Origin: CAZCCC01 sp964497245
GTDB taxonomy: Bacteria; Patescibacteriota; Patescibacteriia; Buchananbacterales; UBA6539
DNA length: 30,051 nt
Assembly (NCBI GenBank): GCA_964497245.1
Contig: CAZCCC010000017.1
Coordinates: 1-30,051 of the forward strand
Direction of reading: 5' to 3'
The notes under the pieces are model-generated. The model saw only the letters and a program-made list of their open reading frames with translations. It did no database searches and was not told where the DNA came from. Within the stretch, counting starts at the first letter, position 1. Each line of letters starts with the position of its first letter. Below, one piece after another: positions 1-6,109 of this stretch. The translations under genes were made by a program, and so were the position numbers.

Positions 1-67
1 TATGATTTAGCTATAATTTCATTATACCTTGTTCCATTTACTTTATTATACCCTTTAATAAAAGCTT

Positions 68-101
68 AAAAAATAAAAAAGGCTCCCAAATTCAGGAAGC
101 C
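68..101 (-). terminator. Intrinsic terminator of serA
   Basis: Read on the minus strand, a 7-bp stem (81-87 with 95-101, one G-U pair) with a 7-nt loop is followed by a long U-rich tract (A-run at 68-80 on the plus strand). It begins 8 nt past the serA stop codon, as expected for an intrinsic terminator. Confidence 0.85.
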
Positions 102-109
102 TACTAAAA

Positions 110-1378
110 CTAAAGAACATATGCTCTTAAAACCCCTTTAATACCTTCAATTAATTCGGTTTGTGACCTGCCGACCTTTTTGTCCAAATCAAAAACAGTA
201 TAAGCGGTTCCTCCTGGCTCAATTCGACGGTTAACATTGCCGGCTATATTTGCGAATGTGCTTAGATATTGGGAAATTTCTGCAATTACGCCTTGACTGT
301 CTTTATGAATTACAACCAGTCTTCGGACGCCGCTTTTTGGCAGATGAAACTTTGGGAAGTTTGATCCCCATGGCATTTCGCCGTAGACAAAAAGACGCTT
401 AAACTGTTCAATCAGCATATCAGCAACATTATTCTGAGCCTGATCAGAATTAGCCGCCAAGTGAGGTGTAAGGTACAGCCGTCCGCTTTGAATTAAATCA
501 GGCCGAGAAAACAGCTCGTCTTTGGAAAAATTAGGCGGCTCGGGGCTAAAAACATCAGCCGCATAATAGCCAAGTTGGCCTGATTCCAAAGAATCAATAA
601 TTGCCTGCGGCAAAACCAAATCGCCCCTAGCGCAATTAATCAAGGTTGCACCTGGCTTAAACTTTGAAAGGAGGCTGTTGTTAAACATGCCTTTGGTTTC
701 TACACTTGAAGGTATATGCAAAGAAACAATATCCGATTCGGCCAAAAGTTCAGATAAGTCATTTACAAAAGGAATCCAAGGCAAGGCAGCTGCCGGATCA
801 ATGTCATAAGAAATTATTCTGACATTATAAGGCTCAAGCAGCTTACTCAGCCATTTTGCCACATAGCCCATTCCGACCAATCCGACTGTTTTTCCAAAAA
901 GTGAAGAACCTTTGCATTCTTTTTTTCGCCAATTGCCTTGATTTAGGCCAAGGGCGCCAACCGGCATTTTGTGCAAAACCGTTAAGATGTGAGACAAAGC
1001 AACTTCGGCGACTGATTCGGCATTTGCGCCCGGACAGGCAAAACATATTATGCCAAGCTCAGATGCCGTTTTGACGTCAATTGAGTCAAGCCCTGCTCCG
1101 CCGCGGCCGCAAGCAATCAGGCTTTTTCCGGCTTCCAAAATTTCAGCTGTAATTTTTGTTTTGCTTCTAACTGCCAAAAAACGGACATTTGGCATTAAAT
1201 CCAAAAGATCTTGTCGGCTTATATCATTAACTGTCATAACTTCAAAGCCGAGTTTAATTAAAGCATCGGCAACATTTCCATTTATTCCGTCAAGCAATAA
1301 TGCTTTTCGCCTGTAAAAGACCGAATCAAACCCATCAGGCGGTAAGTAAGTACCTTTAAACAATCTTTTCTCTTTCAT
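110..1378 (-). CDS. serA: D-3-phosphoglycerate dehydrogenase with C-terminal ACT domain
   Basis: Catalyses the first step of serine synthesis, NAD-dependent oxidation of 3-phosphoglycerate. An N-terminal substrate domain is followed by a Rossmann segment with the dinucleotide loop VGLVGMGYVAKW. Catalytic residues of the D-2-hydroxyacid dehydrogenase family are visible: Arg in NCARGD, Glu in SPEPP and His in LTPHLAAN. The last ~70 residues form one ACT domain beginning RRLVVIHKDSQG. In E. coli SerA this domain binds serine; the His and a later Asn of the ligand site are kept, while the HEN motif reads HKD. The start chosen is ATG 1378, giving 422 aa, because AAGGAT lies 6 nt upstream. An in-frame ATG at 1414 is possible, but its nearest purine-rich stretch lies inside a terminator stem. 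Expression is probably controlled by the serine-rich leader and attenuator at 1420-1565. The fold is certain; substrate assignment is strong but by homology. Confidence 0.93.
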   Translation of the reverse strand: MKEKRLFKGTYLPPDGFDSVFYRRKALLLDGINGNVADALIKLGFEVMTVNDISRQDLLDLMPNVRFLAVRSKTKITAEILEAGKSLIACGRGGAGLDSIDVKTASELGIICFACPGANAESVAEVALSHILTVLHKMPVGALGLNQGNWRKKECKGSSLFGKTVGLVGMGYVAKWLSKLLEPYNVRIISYDIDPAAALPWIPFVNDLSELLAESDIVSLHIPSSVETKGMFNNSLLSKFKPGATLINCARGDLVLPQAIIDSLESGQLGYYAADVFSPEPPNFSKDELFSRPDLIQSGRLYLTPHLAANSDQAQNNVADMLIEQFKRLFVYGEMPWGSNFPKFHLPKSGVRRLVVIHKDSQGVIAEISQYLSTFANIAGNVNRRIEPGGTAYTVFDLDKKVGRSQTELIEGIKGVLRAYVL

Positions 1379-1419
1379 TAATTGATCCTTTTTAGTTTCG
1401 GTTTTAATGAACATTACTT

Positions 1420-1558
1420 AAAAAAACAACCTTTCTGCTGGCGAAAGGCTGATTTATATCTAAATTTCTATTAATTTATGCAAAAATCAAACTTTCGCCA
1501 AAAAGGCCGGCTGAACAGCTTGATGATGATGACCATTTGTGATTTAGCAAAAGTTTGA
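1420..1558 (-). promoter_or_regulatory. Transcription attenuator of serA (antiterminator / terminator)
   Basis: Four segments can be read on the minus strand. Segment 1 (1546-1558) pairs with segment 2 (1487-1499) over 13 bp with two G-U pairs. Segment 2 also pairs with segment 3 (1440-1447, 8 perfect bp, extended by TGATTT/AAATCA to 1455/1484), forming an antiterminator. Segment 3 and its flank (1443-1451) instead pairs with 1427-1435 over 9 bp with a 7-nt loop, followed directly by seven U (1420-1426): an intrinsic terminator just before serA. The serine codons of the leader ORF lie between segments 1 and 2. A ribosome stalled there would leave segment 2 free for segment 3 and allow read-through. 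A ribosome reaching the leader stop would cover segment 2 and permit termination. This is the trp/his/thr-type attenuation layout; the serine response is inferred. Confidence 0.85.
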
Positions 1559-1565
1559 GTTTCAT
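1476..1565 (-). CDS. Serine-rich leader peptide of the serA attenuator
   Basis: A 29-codon ORF upstream of serA on the same strand. The peptide begins MKLKLLLNHKW and continues with SSSSSCS (codons 12-18: four TCA, AGC, TGT, TCA), then ends ...GESLIFA. Six of seven consecutive codons are serine, upstream of a serine-biosynthesis gene. The ATG lies 6 nt after a near-consensus -10 hexamer, so the transcript would start at or beside the A of the ATG and be leaderless. No SD is needed or seen. The ORF ends just inside the alternative-hairpin region, as leader peptides of attenuators do. A competing frame (MVIIIK...) exists but has no relation to the pathway. Confidence 0.82.
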   Translation of the reverse strand: MKLKLLLNHKWSSSSSCSAGLFGESLIFA

Positions 1566-1571
1566 AATGTT

Positions 1572-1600
1572 AGATTATCAATATGAAGTTTTTTTGTCAA
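1572..1600 (-). promoter_or_regulatory. Sigma-70-type promoter of the serA leader
   Basis: A perfect TTGACA (plus 1595-1600, complement) is followed by a 17-bp spacer and TAATCT (1572-1577). The predicted start is position 1565, the A of the leader-peptide ATG. Confidence 0.85.
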
Positions 1601-1623
1601 TGTCTGAGTTTATTTACTTAATA

Positions 1624-1653
1624 ATAATAAAAAAACCTATACAGTATAGGTTT
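1624..1653 (-). terminator. Intrinsic terminator after the small minus-strand gene pair
   Basis: A 21-bp palindrome at 1633-1653 is followed on the minus strand by a U-run. It lies 8 nt after the stop codon of the gene at 1662-1925 and separates that unit from the serA promoter. Confidence 0.7.
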
Positions 1654-1661
1654 AAAAAATT

Positions 1662-1925
1662 TTAATCAAACATCCATCTAGAAGGCAACTTAGAAATATT
1701 TGCTTCTTTTGCCATTGCTTGATACAAAGCTATAATTGCCCCAAAAATTTTTGGATTATTTTCTCTGTTGATTTCTACCACACGAAAGCCCCCATCGCTT
1801 TTAGAAGAAAGGGTTCCGATTCTGGTTATTCCTCCTTTCATGTTAGGTTTTTGAACAACAAACTCAAATTCTCCAGCCGCAATATAAGCCGCACCTTTTG
1901 TAAGAAATTTTCTTTTTTTTGTCAT
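1662..1925 (-). CDS. Hypothetical 87-aa basic protein
   Basis: Not recognised. The 87-residue protein has a Lys-rich N-terminus (MTKKRKFLTKGAAY), a probable beta-strand region (EFEFVVQKPNMKGG) and a C-terminal helix ending in RWMFD. No membrane segment, signal peptide or Cys/His cluster is seen. The start is supported by AGGAGA 8 nt upstream of ATG 1925. It lies 45 nt after another small gene (1971-2228) with its own good SD, and both are bounded by a promoter at 2282-2310 and a terminator at 1624-1653, so they form a two-gene unit. Confidence 0.7.
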   Translation of the reverse strand: MTKKRKFLTKGAAYIAAGEFEFVVQKPNMKGGITRIGTLSSKSDGGFRVVEINRENNPKIFGAIIALYQAMAKEANISKLPSRWMFD

Positions 1926-1970
1926 CTTTAATCTCCTGTATTGGTTGAAGAAATTAATTTCTAGAAAATG

Positions 1971-2228
1971 TCATCTGCTTTTTTTCAAATTTTTTACAAA
2001 AATTTTGCGTTCTTTTCTGGAAAGCCGGGAGCCAATTTCCAAAGGATATGCAAGAACATTCAGACAAACCTTATTCCCATCCAAAAAAATGCAATAAACA
2101 TTTACAATTATACAATCAGACGATCTCATTAAAGGAATTATAACTTTTTCTCCTCTGCCTCCTTGTGACCAATAATAGCAACCTTTTTTAAAGGAAAAAT
2201 TGCCAATTTCAATATAATTTTTTGACAT
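1971..2228 (-). CDS. Hypothetical 85-aa protein
   Basis: Not recognised. The 85-residue protein has three Cys residues and many beta-prone segments (KVIIPLM, CIIVNVYCIFL, KVCLNVLAY), then a basic C-terminus (SRKERKIFVKNLKKSR). AAGGAT lies 6 nt before ATG 2228, so translation looks real. It is the first gene of a two-gene unit with 1662-1925. The strand-rich middle with a basic tail might suit a small nucleic-acid-associated domain, but nothing specific supports that. Confidence 0.65.
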   Translation of the reverse strand: MSKNYIEIGNFSFKKGCYYWSQGGRGEKVIIPLMRSSDCIIVNVYCIFLDGNKVCLNVLAYPLEIGSRLSRKERKIFVKNLKKSR

Positions 2229-2281
2229 TTTTATATCCTTGATGTTTTGACTGCTTGATTAAAAGAACAAATGTATTAATA

Positions 2282-2310
2282 AACTTATCACGATAATTTA
2301 GGAAAGTCAA
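2282..2310 (-). promoter_or_regulatory. Promoter of the two small genes, fused to the rpsP terminator
   Basis: TTGACT (2305-2310), a 17-bp spacer and TAAGTT (2282-2287) on the minus strand. The -35 starts inside the U-tract of the rpsP terminator, so termination and re-initiation are packed together. Confidence 0.6.
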
Positions 2311-2344
2311 AAAAATAGCCAGGGTTTTAAACCCTAAGCTATTT
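2309..2344 (-). terminator. Intrinsic terminator of rpsP
   Basis: On the minus strand AATAGC / GCTATT arms enclose a second stem (AGGGTTT / AAACCCT), followed by a run of seven U. It lies 21 nt past the rpsP stop codon. Confidence 0.8.
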
Positions 2345-2365
2345 ATATAAATATATTGACTTGAA

Positions 2366-2869
2366 TTATTTGGCTTCTTCTTTTTTTTCCTCTGTAGGCT
2401 TTATTTTTTCATCTAATTTCTGATCGCCGGCTTCTTTTTTCACTTCTTCAACTTTTGACTTTTCTTCTTTTTTTTCTTCAGCCCTTGTCTCTTCAACTTT
2501 GTTTTCCTCAGCTGGCTTTTCTTCTGTCTTTATTTCCGCTACCGGTTTTGCCACTTGTTCAGGCTTAATTTCAGCAGTTTTTTGTTGATTGTCTTTCCTT
2601 TTCTTGCCGGACTTTGATGCTCTAACCTTCTCTTTTGATATGACATTTTGGTCAACCAAAAGATTATGGGCAGTTGGAGAAATCTGAGCACCTTTGGAAA
2701 TCCAATATAAAATCCTGTCTTTTTTAACTTCAACTACTTTGGAAAACGGATTATAATTTCCTACAATTTCCAAGGCTCTGCCAAAAGTATCTTTTGTACT
2801 GTCTGACACAATAAAGCGGTAGGCCGGTCTTTTCTTTTTGCCAATTCTGGCTAATCTTATTTTTAGCAT
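2366..2869 (-). CDS. rpsP: 30S ribosomal protein S16 with long Lys/Glu-rich C-terminal tail
   Basis: Residues 1 to ~85 are a clear S16: the start MLKIRLARIGKKKRPAYR, then a GNYNP motif and WISKGAQ...LL. S16 binds 16S rRNA during small-subunit assembly. The family is usually about 80-90 residues; here a tail of roughly 75 residues made almost only of K, E, A, P and V is added. That tail is low-complexity and probably disordered. ATG 2869 has no SD. A 9-codon ORF (ATG at 2909, stop 5 nt before the rpsP ATG) could allow translational coupling. A promoter lies about 160 nt upstream with a hairpin-forming 5' leader. Function is certain; the role of the tail is unknown. Confidence 0.95.
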   Translation of the reverse strand: MLKIRLARIGKKKRPAYRFIVSDSTKDTFGRALEIVGNYNPFSKVVEVKKDRILYWISKGAQISPTAHNLLVDQNVISKEKVRASKSGKKRKDNQQKTAEIKPEQVAKPVAEIKTEEKPAEENKVEETRAEEKKEEKSKVEEVKKEAGDQKLDEKIKPTEEKKEEAK

Positions 2870-3032
2870 AATGTTTAAGCGAGATAAACAAGATAAGTAC
2901 TCATTGTTTAAATTTAAATAAACTCTTACCTTGCTATTAAAAAAATACCTATGAATTAATTAGTAATCCCATTTAAAGCCGGGACCGCGAGCTTTCAACC
3001 TTTATTACCCTAATTACCACAGGTAATTAAGT
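2870..3032 (-). promoter_or_regulatory. Long 5' leader of rpsP with hairpins
   Basis: Between the promoter and the rpsP ATG are ~160 nt without a longer gene. They hold an 8-bp hairpin (plus 3011-3018 with 3022-3029) and a second inverted pair AAAGC/GCTTT at 2976-2996 around a GC-rich loop. A 9-codon ORF (MSTYLVYLA, 2880-2909) ends just before rpsP. Ribosomal protein leaders of this kind are often autoregulatory, but no known motif is recognised. Confidence 0.4.
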
Positions 3033-3038
3033 ATTGGC

Positions 3039-3067
3039 ATTATTACATATCAGTAAGGATAAGTCAA
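3039..3067 (-). promoter_or_regulatory. Promoter of rpsP
   Basis: TTGACT (3062-3067) and TAATAAT (3039-3045) on the minus strand, 16-17 bp apart. The predicted start is near 3032. Confidence 0.65.
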
Positions 3068-3111
3068 GAAAAATTATAAATATAAAATTAGCTGACTTCT
3101 TATTCTCCAAC

Positions 3112-5487
3112 TTACTGTCTCACCATCCTCTGAGCTTCTTCCAATTTCAAACTTATCAGTTGTGAAACACCATCATCACCCATGGTCATTCCATATAAAA
3201 TATTTGCCTGATGCATGGTTGCCCGATTATGGGTAATTACAATAAATTGAGTTTTATGTGAAAGTTCATCAATAATTTTACCAAAACGCTGAGAATTTGC
3301 TTCGTCTAATGCCGCATCAACTTCATCTAAAATCACAAAAGGCGAAGGATTATTGGAAATTACCGCACAAATTAAAGCAACTGATGCCAGCGACCTTTCT
3401 CCACCGGAAAGCATATTAATTGAAGAAACTTTCTTGCCCGGAGGCGTTGCTATAATATCTATTCCGGTTACCACCTTTCCTATTCTTCTCTTTAAAAAAG
3501 CCTTAGGACCAATATTCTCTTCAGCTGCCAAAAGCTTATCTAAAATCCCGACCGGTTGCCCTCCTTTGACTCCCTCAATTTCACTAGTGTTTTCTTGCTC
3601 GGCAGAAGCGGATATTGTTTTTTTGTCTTCTGTATTTTCTTTAATTAAGACCAGTTCCGCTTTTCCACCATCAAATAAAATTTTAAAAAACCTCTCAAAC
3701 TCTTTATTTATATTTTTAAAAGCGGAAGCAAACTGAATCTGAATTTTATCATCTAAATCATTAATGACTTTTTCTAAAGATTTAATTGAGCCGCGCAAAT
3801 CTTTTGACTGATCCTGCAAAAAATCATGCCGTTCTTTAGTCTCTTGATATTCTTTGATTATCTCAGGATCAACTCCACCAATCAGTTCAAGCTGGCGCTT
3901 CAGCCTTATTATTTCCGACCTCATTTCATCCTCTTCAATTTTTTCAGCTTTATAATTTTGAAGCCAATTCAAGTTTTCCATTTCTTCCTTTATTTCCTGC
4001 TTCAAATCTTGCTGACGCGTTTCTAATCTAGCCATTTCCACCCTAAGCCCAGAGGTCTGACTTGACAATTCGTTGTATTGATTCTGTTTCTGGGTTATCT
4101 GGCGCTGTATTTCAAAAAATTTTCCTTTCTTTTTTTCTTCTTGCTGGTTAAAATTTTGGACTTCAAATTTTGCTTTCTCAAGCCGCTTATCAATTTCAAT
4201 CAAGTCAGCTTCCACCCCTTTAAAATCCGATAATAAATCCACATCAACCTCCGCTTTCACCTTTTCTTTGACTTTCGGATTTTCCAGCTTACCCATAAGT
4301 TCCTTAATTAGTCGACCTAATTCCCTGATATCTTCTTTTAACTGAGCCAACCCGGAAATATCCTTAACATCCAAATTATCCAAAATATTTTTTTCCAACT
4401 TTTCTATTTCCCTTAAATCAGAAATGATATCCGGCAGACTCATTGGAACTGCTTTTTCAGTCAAGCGCTGTTTGGCAATTTCAATTTTATTTTGTAAAAT
4501 CAATTGTTCTTCACGCAATTTATTTTTTTGATCTAGAATTTTTTGATACGTTTGCTGAAGTTCATTAAACACCTTGCTTCGTGAATCTTCGTGTTCCATT
4601 GCATTAAGCTTTTGCTGAAGATTTTTGAGTTCCTGGTTTTTTAATTTTAGCTCACTTTCTTTGCACTCAACTTTTGGTTTTAAACTACCAATTTGCCTTA
4701 CCAGTTCATGCCAAAGCCAACCATAATATTTATATTGGATTTCCTGCAAACTTTTTTCCACTTTTTCCCGCCTTTCCAAGCGCTTAACTTGTCTGGTTAA
4801 AGAATTAAGCCTGGGACCTATTTCGGTAAGAAGCGCTTCAACCTGTCTTAGATTATTCCAAGCATTTTCTAGCTTATTTAAAGATTGATCACGCTTAAGC
4901 TGAAATTCTTTAATCCCCACCGCTTCATCAAAATAATCTTTGCGCTCGCAAGGATTTGCCATTATAACCTGATCAATTGAACCCTGAGAAACAATACTAT
5001 AACTCTTTTGGCCAAAATTAGCCTTAGCTACAAGCATAATAATATCTTGAAGCCTTACTTTGCTTTTATTTATTAAATATTCACTTTCTCCATTTCGATA
5101 AATTTTTCTTGAAATTATAACTTCTTGATAATCAATTGGCATTGTGCCATCTTCGTTATTAATATACATTGAAACTTGAGCCATTCCAAGTTTCCCTTTT
5201 TTTTCAGAACCAATAAAAATAACATCCTCCGATTTTTTTCCTCGAAGACTTTTTAGACTTTGTTCACCTAATACCCAGCGAACCGCATCAACTATATTTG
5301 ATTTCCCAGAACCATTGGGTCCGACTATACAGGCTATTCCACATATCCCCTGTTGAAGCTGGCCTTTTTGACTATTTTCATGTCCATTTTTAACTAAAGG
5401 ACAGCCCTTGCCGGGCCGAGGAAATTCTAGAATAGTTTTTTGGGCAAATGACTTAAACCCTTGAATTTCTATTTTCTGTAGAAACAT
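3112..5487 (-). CDS. smc: SMC-like chromosome segregation ATPase lacking a recognisable hinge
   Basis: The N-terminal head begins MFLQKIEIQGFKSFAQKT and has Walker A GPNGSGKSNIVDAVRWVLGE. Coiled coil follows, then the C-terminal head with signature LSGGERSLASVAL, Walker B VILDEVDAALDE and the switch His in FIVITHNR. The typical region preceding the C-terminal head (IGGVDPEIIKEYQETKERHD) is present. The protein is ~791 aa, against about 1150-1200 for bacterial SMC. The two coils are short, and no hinge with its conserved glycines is seen between them. A ~28-residue Gly/Lys-rich insertion sits just before Walker A, and another low-complexity one before the signature. ATG 5487 matches the family N-terminus; an in-frame TTG at 5523 with AAGGGG upstream would add 12 residues. 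SMC compacts and segregates chromosomes; whether this form can dimerise is open. Confidence 0.9.
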   Translation of the reverse strand: MFLQKIEIQGFKSFAQKTILEFPRPGKGCPLVKNGHENSQKGQLQQGICGIACIVGPNGSGKSNIVDAVRWVLGEQSLKSLRGKKSEDVIFIGSEKKGKLGMAQVSMYINNEDGTMPIDYQEVIISRKIYRNGESEYLINKSKVRLQDIIMLVAKANFGQKSYSIVSQGSIDQVIMANPCERKDYFDEAVGIKEFQLKRDQSLNKLENAWNNLRQVEALLTEIGPRLNSLTRQVKRLERREKVEKSLQEIQYKYYGWLWHELVRQIGSLKPKVECKESELKLKNQELKNLQQKLNAMEHEDSRSKVFNELQQTYQKILDQKNKLREEQLILQNKIEIAKQRLTEKAVPMSLPDIISDLREIEKLEKNILDNLDVKDISGLAQLKEDIRELGRLIKELMGKLENPKVKEKVKAEVDVDLLSDFKGVEADLIEIDKRLEKAKFEVQNFNQQEEKKKGKFFEIQRQITQKQNQYNELSSQTSGLRVEMARLETRQQDLKQEIKEEMENLNWLQNYKAEKIEEDEMRSEIIRLKRQLELIGGVDPEIIKEYQETKERHDFLQDQSKDLRGSIKSLEKVINDLDDKIQIQFASAFKNINKEFERFFKILFDGGKAELVLIKENTEDKKTISASAEQENTSEIEGVKGGQPVGILDKLLAAEENIGPKAFLKRRIGKVVTGIDIIATPPGKKVSSINMLSGGERSLASVALICAVISNNPSPFVILDEVDAALDEANSQRFGKIIDELSHKTQFIVITHNRATMHQANILYGMTMGDDGVSQLISLKLEEAQRMVRQ

Positions 5488-5553
5488 ATATGTTATTTTA
5501 GCATTCAAATTTTGTTTCTTCAATAGTTTGTATTCCCCTTAGGTATGAAGTGT

Positions 5554-5581
5554 AGTATAAGGGCGTGCAAACTATTGACAA
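5554..5581 (-). promoter_or_regulatory. Candidate smc promoter
   Basis: TTGTCA (5576-5581), 16-bp spacer, TATACT (5554-5559) on the minus strand. Its -35 overlaps the -35 of the divergent ncRNA promoter. Confidence 0.5.
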
Positions 5582-5603
5582 AAAAACAAGCTGGGCGTAA
5601 ATT
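5575..5603 (+). promoter_or_regulatory. Promoter of the structured ncRNA
   Basis: A perfect TTGACA (5575-5580), a 17-bp spacer and TAAATT (5598-5603). The predicted start is near 5610, directly before the first stem of the RNA. Confidence 0.75.
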
Positions 5604-5609
5604 AATCAT

Positions 5610-5864
5610 ATCGTCGCCGATATGGGAAGTTGGCGACATTAACAAGTCCTTTCGACAAGGACAAAAGCTGGAAACCGCACATGAAAGGGAAACGATTGAA
5701 AGCGCGTTATGGCCTAATCAGCCACTGCTTCAGGTTCGAATCCTGACCCATTTAAGAGCGAGTCCTAATCGGACAGGTGTTCAGCAGAGTGCGTTCTAAA
5801 AAAAACAATTACCTTTCTTTTTTCGGCTCGGGGTGTCAAATGATTGCTCCGAGCCCCTTTTTTT
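5610..5864 (+). ncRNA. Structured non-coding RNA with a tRNA T-arm-like domain, family unknown
   Basis: This stretch has its own promoter and a strong terminator but no credible ORF. Stems readable by eye are GTCGCC/GGCGAC (5613-5618, 5632-5637), GTCCTT/AAGGAC (5646-5651, 5657-5662), TGGC/GCCA around a 7-nt loop (5710-5724), a perfect tRNA T-arm (TCAGG, TTCGAAT, CCTGA; 5730-5746), GTCC/GGAC (5762-5765, 5771-5774), and AGAGCG near 5756 with CGTTCT near 5792. From 5683 to 5754 the layout imitates a 72-nt tRNA: a 7-nt acceptor with one mismatch, a 3-bp D-stem, an anticodon-like arm with U33 and triplet AAU, a 4-nt variable loop, the T-arm and a 7-nt 3' acceptor strand. It lacks the D-loop GG, U8, purine 37 and an encoded CCA. 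ATATGGG at 5620-5626 is an alternative partner for the 3' strand CCCATTT. tmRNA, RNase P RNA and SRP RNA hallmarks were sought and not found. Confidence 0.6.
5825..5864 (+). terminator. Intrinsic terminator of the structured ncRNA
   Basis: A 7-bp GC-rich stem (5825-5831 with 5849-5855) is followed by CC and seven U. Confidence 0.9.
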
Positions 5865-5905
5865 AACTATTCCTTTTATTTTTTTATCTACTATTCGTAA
5901 AAAAC

Positions 5906-5934
5906 TTGACAAAAAATTATCTAATTGTTAATTT
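5906..5934 (+). promoter_or_regulatory. Promoter of the dapA leader
   Basis: A perfect TTGACA (5906-5911), 17-bp spacer and TAATTT (5929-5934). The predicted start is 5941, the A of a leader ATG. Geometry is identical to the serA leader promoter. Confidence 0.8.
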
Positions 5935-5940
5935 AATAAT

Positions 5941-5988
5941 ATGATTATATTCACTTGCAATAATAAAACAAAAAAGTTTAGGCATTAG
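5941..5988 (+). CDS. Putative leader peptide of dapA (Lys-containing)
   Basis: A 15-codon ORF, MIIFTCNNKTKKFRH, begins 6 nt after the -10 hexamer, so its mRNA would be leaderless. Codons 9, 11 and 12 are Lys (AAA, AAA, AAG). An intrinsic terminator follows before dapA. DapA opens the DAP/lysine branch, so Lys codons fit an attenuation control. In AT-rich DNA, however, AAA is common, so the amino-acid specificity is less certain than for the serA leader. Confidence 0.55.
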   Translation: MIIFTCNNKTKKFRH

Positions 5989-6051
5989 TTTGGGTTGATT
6001 TGCTTTATTAAATTGCAAGAATAACAAATCTGCCCGGACGGCAGATTTTTT
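5954..6051 (+). promoter_or_regulatory. Transcription attenuator of dapA
   Basis: The terminator is a perfect 9-bp stem (6026-6034 with 6040-6048, loop CGGAC) with six T (6046-6051), placed before the dapA SD. A competing antiterminator pairs 5992-6001 (GGGTTGATTT) with 6026-6035 (AAATCTGCCC), one mismatch and one G-U. A third helix pairs leader codons 5-9 (5954-5967) with 6004-6019 (8 + 6 bp around a 2-nt bulge). It crosses the antiterminator topologically, so the two should compete. A ribosome stalled on the Lys codons would mask 5954-5967 and favour read-through. Mechanism inferred. Confidence 0.65.
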
Positions 6052-6109
6052 GATAAAAAAACAGATCTTTAACATCAAGCTTAGAAAGACGAATAAGGAG
6101 ATATTCAAG

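Noticed and set aside
1473..1530. Alternative leader frame MVIIIK... overlapping the serine leader
   Set aside because: It starts inside the longer Ser-rich frame, does not sit at the predicted transcript start, and its Ile run has no link to serA.
5683..5754. Functional tRNA-Ile(AAU)
   Set aside because: Acceptor mismatch, no D-loop GG, C at position 37, an unusual bacterial anticodon and no CCA; reported only as tRNA-like.
5545..5799. 84-aa ORF across the structured RNA
   Set aside because: No SD, starts before the predicted transcript start, and the region is full of stems and a T-arm.
5610..5864. tmRNA, RNase P RNA or SRP RNA
   Set aside because: No tag ORF ending in ALAA-like codons, no CCA end, no GAGGAAAGTCC core, and no GGAAGCAG SRP loop were found.
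6050..6109. 20-residue N-terminal extension of dapA
   Set aside because: It begins in the leader terminator; the SD-supported ATG is 6110.
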